A DNA stretch of 11,258 nt from Victivallales bacterium (GTDB lineage: Bacteria > Verrucomicrobiota > Lentisphaeria > Oligosphaerales > Oligosphaeraceae): the NCBI GenBank assembly GCA_017431185.1, contig JAFRLP010000666.1:1-11258 (forward strand), given 5' to 3'. Shown here one piece after another: positions 1 to 7,133 of the stretch. Each line of letters begins with the position of its first letter. Position 1 is the stretch's first letter. Under the pieces are notes generated by a model. That model made no database searches. It was given only the letters and a program-made list of their open reading frames with translations, and was not told the DNA's origin. The position numbers were made by a program, and so were the translations under genes.

Positions 1-250
1 CGCCTGGCTCGCCATTCAGGGCCGACACCTCCAGCCCCGAGTCGTCGGCGACGACCATCCGCCCCAGAGCCTTGGCGGCAGCCACGGCCTTGAGTGCGGC
101 ATTGCCCTGGAAAGTCCCCGCATTCTCCTCGACGGGAGGCATCCCGCCCGCCTCGTCCGCCCCCATGACCGTGTAGCCCAATGGGGCAAGAATCTCCTGA
201 AACTCACGGACTTTGTGGGCGTTGGAAGTGGCTGCGACAATGGTCTTCAT
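1..250 (-). CDS. rdgB: RdgB/HAM1-type XTP/dITP pyrophosphatase, C-terminus beyond window
   Basis: This gene encodes a nucleotide-pool sanitising enzyme that hydrolyses non-canonical purine triphosphates (dITP, XTP, ITP) to monophosphate and pyrophosphate in the cytoplasm. Only the first 83 residues are present, since the gene runs off the left edge. Reading from ATG at 250, the protein opens MKTIVAATSNAHKVREFQ, which contains the family's S-x-N-x-x-K substrate-binding motif. It continues with ENAGTFQGNAALKA (the E-N-A...N-A-x-x-K-A block) and VADDSGLEVSALNGEPG (the conserved D-D-S-G-L active-site strand). All of these match HAM1/RdgB closely and in the right order. The start codon overlaps the stop of the upstream HPr-like gene as ATGA, so translation is probably coupled and this is the promoter-distal gene of the DUF1015-lysA operon as far as the window shows. 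Confidence 0.95.
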   Translation of the reverse strand, partial: MKTIVAATSNAHKVREFQEILAPLGYTVMGADEAGGMPPVEENAGTFQGNAALKAVAAAKALGRMVVADDSGLEVSALNGEPG

Positions 251-1827
251 GGCTTGCGGCGCAGGGAACGGCGTTTGAAATTCAGGTAATCCAGCCGCTT
301 TGGCAACGGCAAGTCCTCGCCACGCTCGGACTCGCAGTAGTTGGCCTCGGCGAGGCAGGCGATGTCGTCCACCGCCTGTTCAGGTCCCGTGAAGGAGACG
401 GTCACATCGTAGATGATGCCGATTTGCCGATCGGTGTTCATCAGGTACTTGATGGTCTCAAAGACGATGGACTGCAGCGACCCGTCCGCCCCCTGGGGCA
501 GTTGTCCGATGCAGAGCGGGAGTTTGTAGATGCGCAGGTAATCGCGCGCCGCCAGCGAGAAGATGATTTGGCGGGTGGCGGTCAGGCGGTCAATGATTCC
601 AGCCTGGATTTGCCTTTCGTACTCGCTTAGGTCCAGTTCATTGATTTTGGCGGAGATGAAGGCCCGCTTCTTCTGGTCAATGTAGTTGTTGGCCATCGCG
701 ATGTTGGCGAAGATGTTGGCGTCGTAGGCCGAATCGTCCAACGTCATCGTGACGTTGCAGCCGTAATGGGTGACAATGGCGGCGACAAGGGACGACGGGC
801 GCACGTGGAAGCCAATGTACGGCGGGGCCTTGACCTGCACCGTCTTCTCCACGCAATACTTCTTGAGCAGCGAACTGCACAATTTGCGCCCGTTGGCGAG
901 GAACTGCCAGAGATAATAGGCCAGGTATTTGACGATGCCGCTGCGGAACAGCGCGATGTCCTGCGGCAGAAGAGATGCGTGCCCCGACCGCAGATGACGC
1001 TCGTAGAAGTGGATGTAAAGCGTGGCGACCCGCAGAAGATGGACTGTGGCGCTGATGTGCCCCCGCAACACGGGCAGGATGCTCTCCGCCGTCTCCATCT
1101 CGCTGTTGGCGATGTAGGTGTCGTACATCGACTGGAGCACATGCATGTTGACCTCCATGCTGCGGAATCGTCTCTCCGAGATGAAATCAAAATCCAGTTT
1201 GTTCCACTCCTCCGGCTTGGCACGGGCCAGATTGCGGAAATTGTTGACTTCCTCGGTGGAGTTCAGGATGGTGATGGCCAGGGAGTCCACCTGGTTCTTG
1301 CTGTCCCCCGCATCCGCCAGGCGACGGTCGTAGGGCAGACGCAAATCCGAGGCAATCTCCTGGAAGGACGAATTGTCAAACGGCTGGGGTTCATGCGGCA
1401 GCGCCAGGCCTTGGGCCTGCTCCAGCAGGGTGCAGAGCGCGGTGTGCAGCACCCTGGCCTGGAACAGCGAATGCTCCTCCGTCGCCTGCTGGAACTCCTG
1501 TAGTTGCTCCCCAAGGTTATAGTACTTGCTGGCGTAGCGGACATGCAGGAGTTCGTGCGCGGCGCCGCTGAAATTCTTGAGCAGGGCCACCGTCTCGCGG
1601 AACGGGAACCAGAGCCTGCTTCCGCGCGCGCCAAAGCCATCCAGAAGTTCCTCGGCGTGTTCCGTCTGCGCCTTGATGAAATTCAACTGGGGACGGGTCA
1701 GGCGAAACTCCTCCACAGGGATGTTTCGGACGAGGGCGGAATAATCCAGCAGCAGCCCGATGCGGACGGCGATGACTGCGGCGATTTTCCGCTCCGCGAC
1801 TTTGCATTCCTCTGCCTGTGTCACCAT
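247..1827 (-). CDS. Large protein with an HPr-like phosphocarrier domain, function unknown
   Basis: I do not recognise this protein as a characterised enzyme. From the chosen ATG it has 526 residues. The N-terminal ~320 residues look mostly helical, with no membrane segment and no motif I can name. Around residues 333-375 there is an HPr-like stretch: IGFHVRPSSLVAAIVTHYG resembles the G-L-H-A-R-P-A helix of PTS phosphocarrier HPr, with His341 in the place of the phosphorylated histidine and Arg343 in the place of the conserved arginine. A second HPr-like piece, VTVSFTGPEQAVDDIACLAE (about 475-494), looks like the last strand and helix of HPr, so the fold may be split by an insertion of about 90 residues. 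The start at 1827 is preferred because AAGGAG (1842-1837) lies 9 nt upstream. ATG at 1836 touches that site, and ATG at 1872 would overlap lysA. The Shine-Dalgarno overlaps the lysA stop codon, so the gene is co-transcribed with lysA. The C-terminus is basic (KRRSLRRKP). Confidence 0.8.
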   Translation of the reverse strand: MVTQAEECKVAERKIAAVIAVRIGLLLDYSALVRNIPVEEFRLTRPQLNFIKAQTEHAEELLDGFGARGSRLWFPFRETVALLKNFSGAAHELLHVRYASKYYNLGEQLQEFQQATEEHSLFQARVLHTALCTLLEQAQGLALPHEPQPFDNSSFQEIASDLRLPYDRRLADAGDSKNQVDSLAITILNSTEEVNNFRNLARAKPEEWNKLDFDFISERRFRSMEVNMHVLQSMYDTYIANSEMETAESILPVLRGHISATVHLLRVATLYIHFYERHLRSGHASLLPQDIALFRSGIVKYLAYYLWQFLANGRKLCSSLLKKYCVEKTVQVKAPPYIGFHVRPSSLVAAIVTHYGCNVTMTLDDSAYDANIFANIAMANNYIDQKKRAFISAKINELDLSEYERQIQAGIIDRLTATRQIIFSLAARDYLRIYKLPLCIGQLPQGADGSLQSIVFETIKYLMNTDRQIGIIYDVTVSFTGPEQAVDDIACLAEANYCESERGEDLPLPKRLDYLNFKRRSLRRKP

Positions 1828-1840
1828 ATCCGACATCTCC

Positions 1841-3109
1841 TTATGCCTGGAGATGGTCTGGCACGTGGACATTGCGGATCATGTCCTCGAAGACCTCTCT
1901 GTCACGAATGAGCCAATGCTGCCGGCCATTGACCAGCACCTCGGCGGGACGCAGGCGCCCATTGTAGGGATAGCTCATCCCGTAGCCATACGCGCCAGCG
2001 TTCTCGACGACCACCAGGTCGCCCAGTGCAATCCCCTCGGGCAGCATGCGGTCGCGCACCCAGTAGTCCGTGTTCTCGCAGACCTGCCCGCAGAGCCCCA
2101 CGGGCTTGCGGCGCTCGCTCTCACGCCCGTTGATGTAGATGTGGTGATAGGCTCCGTACATCGCGGGGCGCGCCAGCGTGTTCATGCTGATGTCCGTGCC
2201 GATGATGCGCGTGTAGCTGTCCTTGATGGTATGCACGGTGCCGAGCAGCCATCCTGCGTCCCCCACAAAATAGCGCGCGGGCTCCATGCCCAGGCGCGGC
2301 GGCTTCAGCCCGTACTGGGCGATTTTGCGCTTGAAGGTGTCCGCGACCAGTTCGGCGGCCTTCTCGATGTCCAGCACGGCGGCCTCGTGACGGTAGGGGA
2401 TGCCCAGGCCACCGCCCAAGTCCACGAAGTCAAAGTCGATGTGCAAGGTCTGTCCGACCTTGCCGATGATGTCCATCAGCAGTTCCGTGATGAAACGGAA
2501 GTACTCCGCGTCACAGATGCAGGAGCCTGGCATCATGTGTACGCCGAAACGCTGAATGCCCGCCTCCTTCGCCATGCGGTAGGCGTCGAGAACCTGGTCG
2601 GGGTGTATGCCGAACTTGGCGTCCGGCCCCGCATTGCAGACAAAATCGCCGACCTCGGATTTGCCATAGCCGGGATTGATGCGGAAGCAGAGGAGTTCCG
2701 GCTTGCCGTACTTGAGGACACGCGGGAGCAGGGAGATGTCGTCCAGATTGAAGATGACTCCCGACTCCAGCCCCTGCCGGATGTCCTCGTCCGACAGGAA
2801 GTTTCCCGAGAACATCACGTTCTCGCCGCCCAGTCCAAGTTGCTTGGCAAGGAGAATCTCATTGACGCTGGCGGCGTCTATGCCCGCACCCTCCTGACGC
2901 AGGATGTTGGCGATGGCCAGGTTGTTGTTGCACTTGATGGCGTAGAAGAAGTGGAAATCGGGATAGTATTTGCGGAAGGCCGCCAATGCGCGCCGGAAAT
3001 TGGCGCGGATGCGGTTCTCCTCATAGACGTAGGTGGGCGTGCCGTAGGCCTTCGCCAAGGCGGTCACGGGGACGTCTTCCAGGTAGATTTGGTCGCTCTC
3101 TATTCTCAT
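1841..3109 (-). CDS. lysA: Diaminopimelate decarboxylase
   Basis: The enzyme is PLP-dependent and converts meso-2,6-diaminopimelate to L-lysine plus CO2, the final step of bacterial lysine biosynthesis. The 422-residue product is normal length for this fold-type III decarboxylase. Lys59 in FFYAIKCNNN is the expected Schiff-base lysine. His191 in GVHMMPGS stacks on the cofactor, DLGGGLGIPY (230-239) is the phosphate-binding glycine loop, and MEPARYFVGDAG (275-286) corresponds to the family E-P-G-R-x-x-V motif. CGQVCENTDYW (340-350) carries the Cys-Glu pair that marks DAP specificity. GAYGYGMSYPYNGRLRPAEV (372-391) is the C-terminal active-site tyrosine region. Departures from the commonest motifs are HMMPGS instead of H-x-G-S, and EPAR instead of EPGR. 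No strong Shine-Dalgarno precedes the ATG. The gene lies 24 bp after the DUF1015 gene, so it is second in the operon. Confidence 0.95.
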   Translation of the reverse strand: MRIESDQIYLEDVPVTALAKAYGTPTYVYEENRIRANFRRALAAFRKYYPDFHFFYAIKCNNNLAIANILRQEGAGIDAASVNEILLAKQLGLGGENVMFSGNFLSDEDIRQGLESGVIFNLDDISLLPRVLKYGKPELLCFRINPGYGKSEVGDFVCNAGPDAKFGIHPDQVLDAYRMAKEAGIQRFGVHMMPGSCICDAEYFRFITELLMDIIGKVGQTLHIDFDFVDLGGGLGIPYRHEAAVLDIEKAAELVADTFKRKIAQYGLKPPRLGMEPARYFVGDAGWLLGTVHTIKDSYTRIIGTDISMNTLARPAMYGAYHHIYINGRESERRKPVGLCGQVCENTDYWVRDRMLPEGIALGDLVVVENAGAYGYGMSYPYNGRLRPAEVLVNGRQHWLIRDREVFEDMIRNVHVPDHLQA

Positions 3110-3133
3110 GGCTCAATGTCGTTTTCTTCGGGA

Positions 3134-4333
3134 TTAAATCTCATGGACGAACAGGCCGTCCCGCAACTTGGGTTCAAACCAGGTTGACTTCGGAGGCATG
3201 ATTTCGCCTTGGTCGGCGATGGCCATCAACTGCTCCAAAGTGGTCGGATACATGGAGAAGGCCGCCTTCGCCTCCCCGCTGTTGACACGGCGCTCCAGCT
3301 CCCCCGTGCCGCGTATCCCGCCCACGAAGTCCAGGCGCTTGCTGGTGCGGGGGTCGTCAATGCCCAGAAGCGGCGCGAGGATGGCATTCTGCAGACGGCT
3401 GACGTCCAGCGTCTCCACGGCATTCGCATCGGCGGGCAAAGGCAAGGTCAACTGCCACCACTTTCCCAGGCAGTAGAGGCAGGCCACGCCAGGATGCGCG
3501 GGGACGGGGGAGGCTGCCTCGGCCAGCGGGGCGACCTTCCCCACAGCCGTCAGGAAATCCTGCTCGCTCATGCCGTTCAAGTCAAAAATGAGCCGATTGT
3601 AGGCCAGAATGCGCAGTTGGCTGGCAGGGAAGATGACCGCCAGAAAACGCCCCGATTCCCCGTCTCCCTGAAGGGCGGCGTTGACGCGGGAGGCGGAGGC
3701 GGCGCGGTGATGCCCGTCCGCAATGTACAGTTTGGGGATTTTGGCGAAGGCCTCCTGCACGGCTGCGGTCGCCTCGTCCTTCACGCGCCAGCCCGTGTGG
3801 GAGATGCCGTCCTCCGCCGTGAAGTCAAACAGGGGTGCGCCCTGCATGGTCTCGGCGACGATGGCGTCCAGTTCCGCGCAGTCGGGATAGGTCAGGAAGA
3901 CGGGTCCCGTCTGGGCGCGCAGAGTCTGGATGTGGTTGGTGCGGTCGTCCTCCTTGTCACGGCGGGTCTTCTCATGCTTGAGAATGACCTGGCGGTCGTA
4001 GTCCTCCACCGCAGGCGTGGCGACAATGCCCGTCTGCCGCCGTCCGTTCATCACCAGGGAATAGACGTAGTAGGCGGGAACCGCGTCCTTGGCCATACGG
4101 CGGTCACGCAGTTTCTGCCAGTTCTTGGCGGCCGTCTCATAGACCTTGGTGTCGTATGGAGAAACATCGTCAGGCAGGTCGATTTCAGACCGTGTGACGT
4201 GCAGAAAACTGTCGGGACCGGTGGCCATCCGCTTCGCCTCGTCCCGATTCATCACATCGTATGGCAACGTGGCGATCTTACTGGCTTTGGAAGCGGATGG
4301 GATTATCGCGGAAAATGGATAGACTTGAGCCAT
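3134..4333 (-). CDS. DUF1015 family protein (ParB-like DGHHR motif, possible small-molecule kinase)
   Basis: The 399-residue product is recognised as DUF1015 from two blocks in the right order: KHEKTRRDKEDDR (119-131) and YIADGHHRAASA (203-214). It begins with an N-terminal ALPYDV-like segment (ATLPYDVMNRDEA, 21-33) and shows no signal peptide or membrane segment, so it is cytosolic. The D-G-H-H-R motif is shared with ParB-fold serine kinases of archaea, and from memory a serine-kinase activity has been proposed for DUF1015 relatives. Phosphorylation of a small metabolite is therefore a reasonable guess, but nothing here proves the substrate. The gene is first in an operon with lysA, the HPr-like gene and rdgB. 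No clear Shine-Dalgarno precedes the ATG. Confidence 0.88.
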   Translation of the reverse strand: MAQVYPFSAIIPSASKASKIATLPYDVMNRDEAKRMATGPDSFLHVTRSEIDLPDDVSPYDTKVYETAAKNWQKLRDRRMAKDAVPAYYVYSLVMNGRRQTGIVATPAVEDYDRQVILKHEKTRRDKEDDRTNHIQTLRAQTGPVFLTYPDCAELDAIVAETMQGAPLFDFTAEDGISHTGWRVKDEATAAVQEAFAKIPKLYIADGHHRAASASRVNAALQGDGESGRFLAVIFPASQLRILAYNRLIFDLNGMSEQDFLTAVGKVAPLAEAASPVPAHPGVACLYCLGKWWQLTLPLPADANAVETLDVSRLQNAILAPLLGIDDPRTSKRLDFVGGIRGTGELERRVNSGEAKAAFSMYPTTLEQLMAIADQGEIMPPKSTWFEPKLRDGLFVHEI

Positions 4334-4385
4334 TTTGACAGGGGAAGAAGGTTAATTTTACGCAAAAAACAAGCAAATCCAGTAT

Positions 4386-4413
4386 AATGTATGCTGTAAA
4401 AGGCATTTTGCAA
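4386..4413 (-). promoter_or_regulatory. Candidate sigma70 promoter of the DUF1015-lysA-HPr-like-rdgB operon
   Basis: On the minus strand, TTGCAA (4413-4408) is followed 16 nt later by TACATT (4391-4386), which overlaps a second possible -10, TATACT (4386-4381). Transcription would start near 4375, about 40 nt before the DUF1015 ATG at 4333. The AT-rich stretch between terminator and gene fits a promoter. It is a match by eye to consensus only. I saw no leader structure like a lysine riboswitch in the ~40 nt leader. Confidence 0.4.
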
Positions 4414-4424
4414 GCCGTAAGGTG

Positions 4425-4445
4425 AAAAACTCGCGGGGATGCGAG
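4425..4445 (-). terminator. Rho-independent terminator after the CDF transporter gene
   Basis: Reading the minus strand from the CDF stop at 4470, a hairpin CTCGC-ATCCCC-GCGAG (4445-4430) is followed directly by TTTTT (4429-4425). The stem is short (5 bp) but all G/C-rich, with flanking GGTG and CACC that could extend the structure. It separates the CDF transcript from the promoter of the DUF1015 operon just downstream. Confidence 0.65.
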
Positions 4446-4469
4446 CCACCGTGTCTGCGGCGCACACCG

Positions 4470-5396
4470 TCAGCCGTGCTTCTTTTCCATAAGGCTATCG
4501 GGTTCCAGATGCGTCAGGATATCCACCACGGAAGGCATCTGGCTCCTGATGGCCGCGGCGGCCTCATCGCAGATGCGGTGTCCCTTCTCCACCGTCATGT
4601 TCCTGTCCACCAGAATGTGCAAATCCAGCAGGATGCCGTTTCCGAAATGGCGCGTGCGGAGTTTGTGGACCTCCATGACGCCAGGAATGCTGGAGGCGAG
4701 ACGCCGAATCTCATCCAGTTCGCGCTGGCTCACCCCCTGGTCGGAAAGTTCCTTGAGGCAGGGCCAGGCAATCGTCCACGCCGTGTGGAGCAGGAGCGAG
4801 GCGACGATGATGGCGGCGATGCTGTCCAGAAAGATGAACTGCGGCCAAATGCGCCCGATGACCGCCACCACGGCAACTGGAATCGAGGACACCGCGTCCG
4901 AACGATGATGCCAGGCGTTGGCGTGCAAAGCGGGGGAGCCGCATCGGCGGGCGACGGCGACCGTCCACCGATAGAGCATCTCCTTCAGGACGATGGACAG
5001 CAGCGCCACGCCGAAAAGCGCCAAGGAGGGCACTCCCGCATTGTGGTGCGCCGCTATGCTCTCCAACGCGCGGTAAATCATGTCGATGGCGCATGCGCCT
5101 AGAAATATTCCTATGAACATCGTAATCAGGACCTCGATGCGCTGATGTCCAAGGGGATGGTCTCTGTCGGCTGGCGCCGACCAGAACCGTAGGCCGACCA
5201 ACACCGCGATGTCCGTGAAAAAGTCGGAGAAACTGTGCAAGGCGTCCGCAACGCACGCCTGACTGTGGAAAACGAATCCCACGCCGAATTTGACCAGCAT
5301 AAGAAGGGCGTTCCCCACCATTCCCCAGACGGTGATTCGACGCACCGCACAATCATCCTGCGGAAGAGCGTTCCCGCTATTGACTACATTATACAT
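4470..5396 (-). CDS. Cation diffusion facilitator (CDF) family metal exporter
   Basis: This inner-membrane antiporter would export divalent metal (Zn2+, possibly Fe2+, Mn2+ or Co2+) in exchange for protons. Numbered from ATG 5396, transmembrane site residues are His54/Asp58 in ADALHSFSD and His163/Asp167 in ANAWHHRSD. These correspond to the paired metal ligands of TM2 and TM5, and the HxxxD/HxxxD combination is the type often linked to zinc selectivity. About six hydrophobic helices are followed by a soluble ferredoxin-like C-terminal domain (about 225-308; VMEVHKLRTRHFGNGILLDLHI) that carries the usual H-x-L-R-T-R-x-x-G motif. The start is uncertain. ATG 5396 has no Shine-Dalgarno and a candidate -10 box lies immediately inside it. 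A GTG at 5345 has AGGA 10 nt upstream and would give a typical short CDF N-terminus. A TTG at 5432 is also in frame. Substrate is not determined. Confidence 0.9.
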   Translation of the reverse strand: MYNVVNSGNALPQDDCAVRRITVWGMVGNALLMLVKFGVGFVFHSQACVADALHSFSDFFTDIAVLVGLRFWSAPADRDHPLGHQRIEVLITMFIGIFLGACAIDMIYRALESIAAHHNAGVPSLALFGVALLSIVLKEMLYRWTVAVARRCGSPALHANAWHHRSDAVSSIPVAVVAVIGRIWPQFIFLDSIAAIIVASLLLHTAWTIAWPCLKELSDQGVSQRELDEIRRLASSIPGVMEVHKLRTRHFGNGILLDLHILVDRNMTVEKGHRICDEAAAAIRSQMPSVVDILTHLEPDSLMEKKHG

Positions 5397-5416
5397 GTCA
5401 GAGTGTGTTTTGAAAA
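5388..5416 (-). promoter_or_regulatory. Candidate sigma70 promoter for the CDF gene
   Basis: On the minus strand, TTTTCA (5416-5411) lies 17 nt from a perfect TATAAT (5393-5388). The -10 begins with the nucleotide directly after the ATG at 5396-5394. If this promoter is used, the transcript starts near 5381 and the ATG at 5396 cannot be the start of the protein. The downstream GTG at 5345, with its AGGA, would then serve. Confidence 0.35.
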
Positions 5417-5464
5417 GGATTTTTCGCCCCAATGCCTACCGATTACCAATGTGAGAAATACGGA
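5400..5464 (+). pseudogene. Truncated copy of the fmdB-like gene's ribosome-binding region and first codons
   Basis: This stretch matches the start of the FmdB-family gene at 10381-10446. Both begin with AGAGTGT, have a purine-rich GAAA(A)GGA site, T-rich and C-rich spacers, then ATGCCTACC. Here the reading continues as MPTDYQCEKYG against MPTYDYKCEKCG in the intact gene, so one TAC codon is missing, one third-position change is silent (TGT/TGC), and the second zinc-binding Cys has become Tyr. After GGA (5464) similarity stops. The frame stays open for 78 codons to 5668, but the remainder has no FmdB features and enters the antisense of the deacylase gene. I read it as the remnant of a duplicated fmdB gene, not a functional protein. 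Confidence 0.6.
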
Positions 5465-5550
5465 TTAGCGAATTCACAAGCGCAGTTTCCGACCGCCGAA
5501 AGTCCCGTCCTGAGCCGCGCAGAAGGCGCGAGCATCCGTAAGGGTGTCGT

Positions 5551-7047
5551 TCAACAAGGCAGGAAACGCCCGCGGCGGACAATCATCTGGGGGTGCGAGG
5601 CCTCCCATGCGGTCTGGCCCGCGACCATCACGCGGGACACCCCCAAAGGATATCTGTTCTCGCCGTGAAAGCCTGCCTGGGAGTCGAAGCGTTCCGCGTC
5701 AAGGATGACCAGGTCGGCGATGTATCCGGGGCGAACCAGCCCCCGTTCGGGAATGCGGAAGATGCTGGCGGGGAGGGAGGTCATTCGGCGCACGGCCTCC
5801 CCTGTCCCGCACAAGGCGCTGACCATGCGGAAGAATCTCGGGAAGGTTCCTTCGGCCCTGGGATGTCCCGACGCCGCGGGCGAGTCCAAAGGAGCGGCAA
5901 TGGCGTCCGAGCCGGCACAGACCCATGGCTGGGCGAGAATGCGGCGAAGATTGTCCTCCGACATGCAGAGGTAGGCGGCGCTCTGTTCGGGATTCCCGCA
6001 AAGTTCCAGCATGCAGGCGTGCTCCAGCGAGCATCCTTTCTCCTCGGCAAGGTCGGCAAGCGTCTTGCCCTTGGCAATGACAATCGTGGTGGCAAGGTCA
6101 CGGGGGCTGTGCTTCAATGCCTCGGCAATCTCCTGCCGATAACTGTCGGACTCCCGCAGTTTGGCGCGCAGTTCCGTCTCCAGGCTATAAGGAGGCGGCA
6201 GCGTCTGTCCAAGGCGGGTCGAGGAGTAGATGTAGGGATAGCGGTCGGCATGCACATCCAGTCCCATGGCACGTGCATTCTCAATGGTTTCCAGGAGTCG
6301 GTCGATTTTATGGAAATTGCGCGGGAAGATGGTTTTCAGGTGACTGAGCTGCAGCCGTCCGGAACCGGCCTTGGCGACGGCGATGGCCTCCTCCACCGCC
6401 TCGAGCAAAGAGTCCCCTTCACTGCGCATGTGCGTGGCGTGGATTTTGTCACCGCCACGGGTGACGGAGGACAATGCCTCCAGTTCCGCCGTGTCGGAGA
6501 ATTTGCCTGGGAAATAGGTCAGCCCCGTAGTCCAGCCAGCGGCGCCAGATGCCAGAGCCTCCTCCAGCAAGGTCTGCATGGCGCGCAATTCATCGGCGGT
6601 GGGCAGAGCGTTTCGGTTGCCCATGACCGCCCGACGCACACTGTTGTGCCCGCACAGCGCCACGGTATTGGTGGAGATGCGCAGGCGATTGACCAGTTCC
6701 GCATAATCCGCCAGATTGTCCCAATGCAAATCATCAAGGGTACCGGGGACGCAACTGGGGGATGCGCCGCAGTTGCCGTCCACCTCAGTGGTCACGCCCT
6801 GAAGCAGTTTCGTGCGGTTTTCAGGGAACTGGAGTTTGCGGGTATCGCCGTGGGAGTGGGCGTCAATGAATCCAGGGGTGACCATCAGGCCGGAGGCGTC
6901 CAGTCGCTCCGCATCCGCCCCCGCGCAGAGGCCAGGCGGCTCAACAGCCACGATGCGCGTACCCTGCACCAGGATGTCGCGGGGAACGGGAGGTGTCCCA
7001 GAGCCATCGCAAACCAGGCCGCCGTGTATCAGCAATTTGGAATCCAT
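5551..7047 (-). CDS. N-acyl-D-amino-acid deacylase (D-aminoacylase), amidohydrolase superfamily
   Basis: The enzyme would hydrolyse N-acyl-D-amino acids to a carboxylate and the free D-amino acid; related family members act on N-acyl-D-glutamate or D-aspartate. The 498-residue product has the TIM-barrel amidohydrolase plan with flanking beta domain. Metal ligands are visible at His64/His66 (GFIDAHSHGD), Cys93 (DGNCGAS, the bridging cysteine typical of D-aminoacylases), His206 (ATHMRSEGDS), His236 (LQLSHLK) and Asp381 (CAGSDAIA). Their spacing closely tracks that known for the Alcaligenes D-aminoacylase (67, 69, 96, 220, 250, 366). The conserved HPRAEGTFPR block follows at about 394. The start at 7047 (MDSKLLIHGG) matches the family N-terminus. 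An in-frame ATG at 7077 would add ten poorly fitting residues. Neither start has a clear Shine-Dalgarno. There is no signal peptide, so it acts in the cytoplasm. It stands alone, divergent from moxR. Confidence 0.9.
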   Translation of the reverse strand: MDSKLLIHGGLVCDGSGTPPVPRDILVQGTRIVAVEPPGLCAGADAERLDASGLMVTPGFIDAHSHGDTRKLQFPENRTKLLQGVTTEVDGNCGASPSCVPGTLDDLHWDNLADYAELVNRLRISTNTVALCGHNSVRRAVMGNRNALPTADELRAMQTLLEEALASGAAGWTTGLTYFPGKFSDTAELEALSSVTRGGDKIHATHMRSEGDSLLEAVEEAIAVAKAGSGRLQLSHLKTIFPRNFHKIDRLLETIENARAMGLDVHADRYPYIYSSTRLGQTLPPPYSLETELRAKLRESDSYRQEIAEALKHSPRDLATTIVIAKGKTLADLAEEKGCSLEHACMLELCGNPEQSAAYLCMSEDNLRRILAQPWVCAGSDAIAAPLDSPAASGHPRAEGTFPRFFRMVSALCGTGEAVRRMTSLPASIFRIPERGLVRPGYIADLVILDAERFDSQAGFHGENRYPLGVSRVMVAGQTAWEASHPQMIVRRGRFLPC

Positions 7048-7093
7048 GAAAGAAACAGGAGTGTTGACAGTGACCATATCAAAAAACAGCGAT

Positions 7094-7122
7094 AATGTAA
7101 TATGGAGAGTCAGGGATTACAA
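7094..7122 (-). promoter_or_regulatory. Candidate promoter of the D-aminoacylase gene
   Basis: On the minus strand, TTGTAA (7122-7117) and TACATT (7099-7094) are separated by 17 nt, each matching four of six consensus bases. Transcription would begin near 7087, leaving about 40 nt before the ATG at 7047 and only about 10 nt before the alternative ATG at 7077, which further favours 7047. It lies in the 218-bp divergent region shared with moxR. Confidence 0.35.
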
Positions 7123-7133
7123 TGGGACGGGCA

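Noticed and set aside
16..240. Short minus-strand frame starting at 240
   Set aside because: It is out of frame with the clear RdgB reading frame that starts at 250 and covers the same bases.
1760..3187. Long open frame (475 codons) antisense to lysA
   Set aside because: It has no recognisable motif, no ribosome-binding site, and mirrors the codon structure of lysA, whose active-site motifs are clear.
3209..4387. Long open frame (392 codons) antisense to the DUF1015 gene
   Set aside because: It is a shadow of a GC-rich gene. The DUF1015 motifs on the minus strand are decisive.
4335..4388. Plus-strand TTGACA (4335) and TATAAT (4383) as a promoter
   Set aside because: The spacing is 42 nt and there is no plus-strand gene downstream.
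4334..4424. Lysine riboswitch in the leader of the lysA operon
   Set aside because: Only about 40 nt lie between the candidate transcription start and the first gene, far too short for the L-box structure.
5593..7095. Long open frame (500 codons) antisense to the D-aminoacylase gene
   Set aside because: All six metal ligands and the family spacing are on the minus strand. The plus-strand product has no family features.
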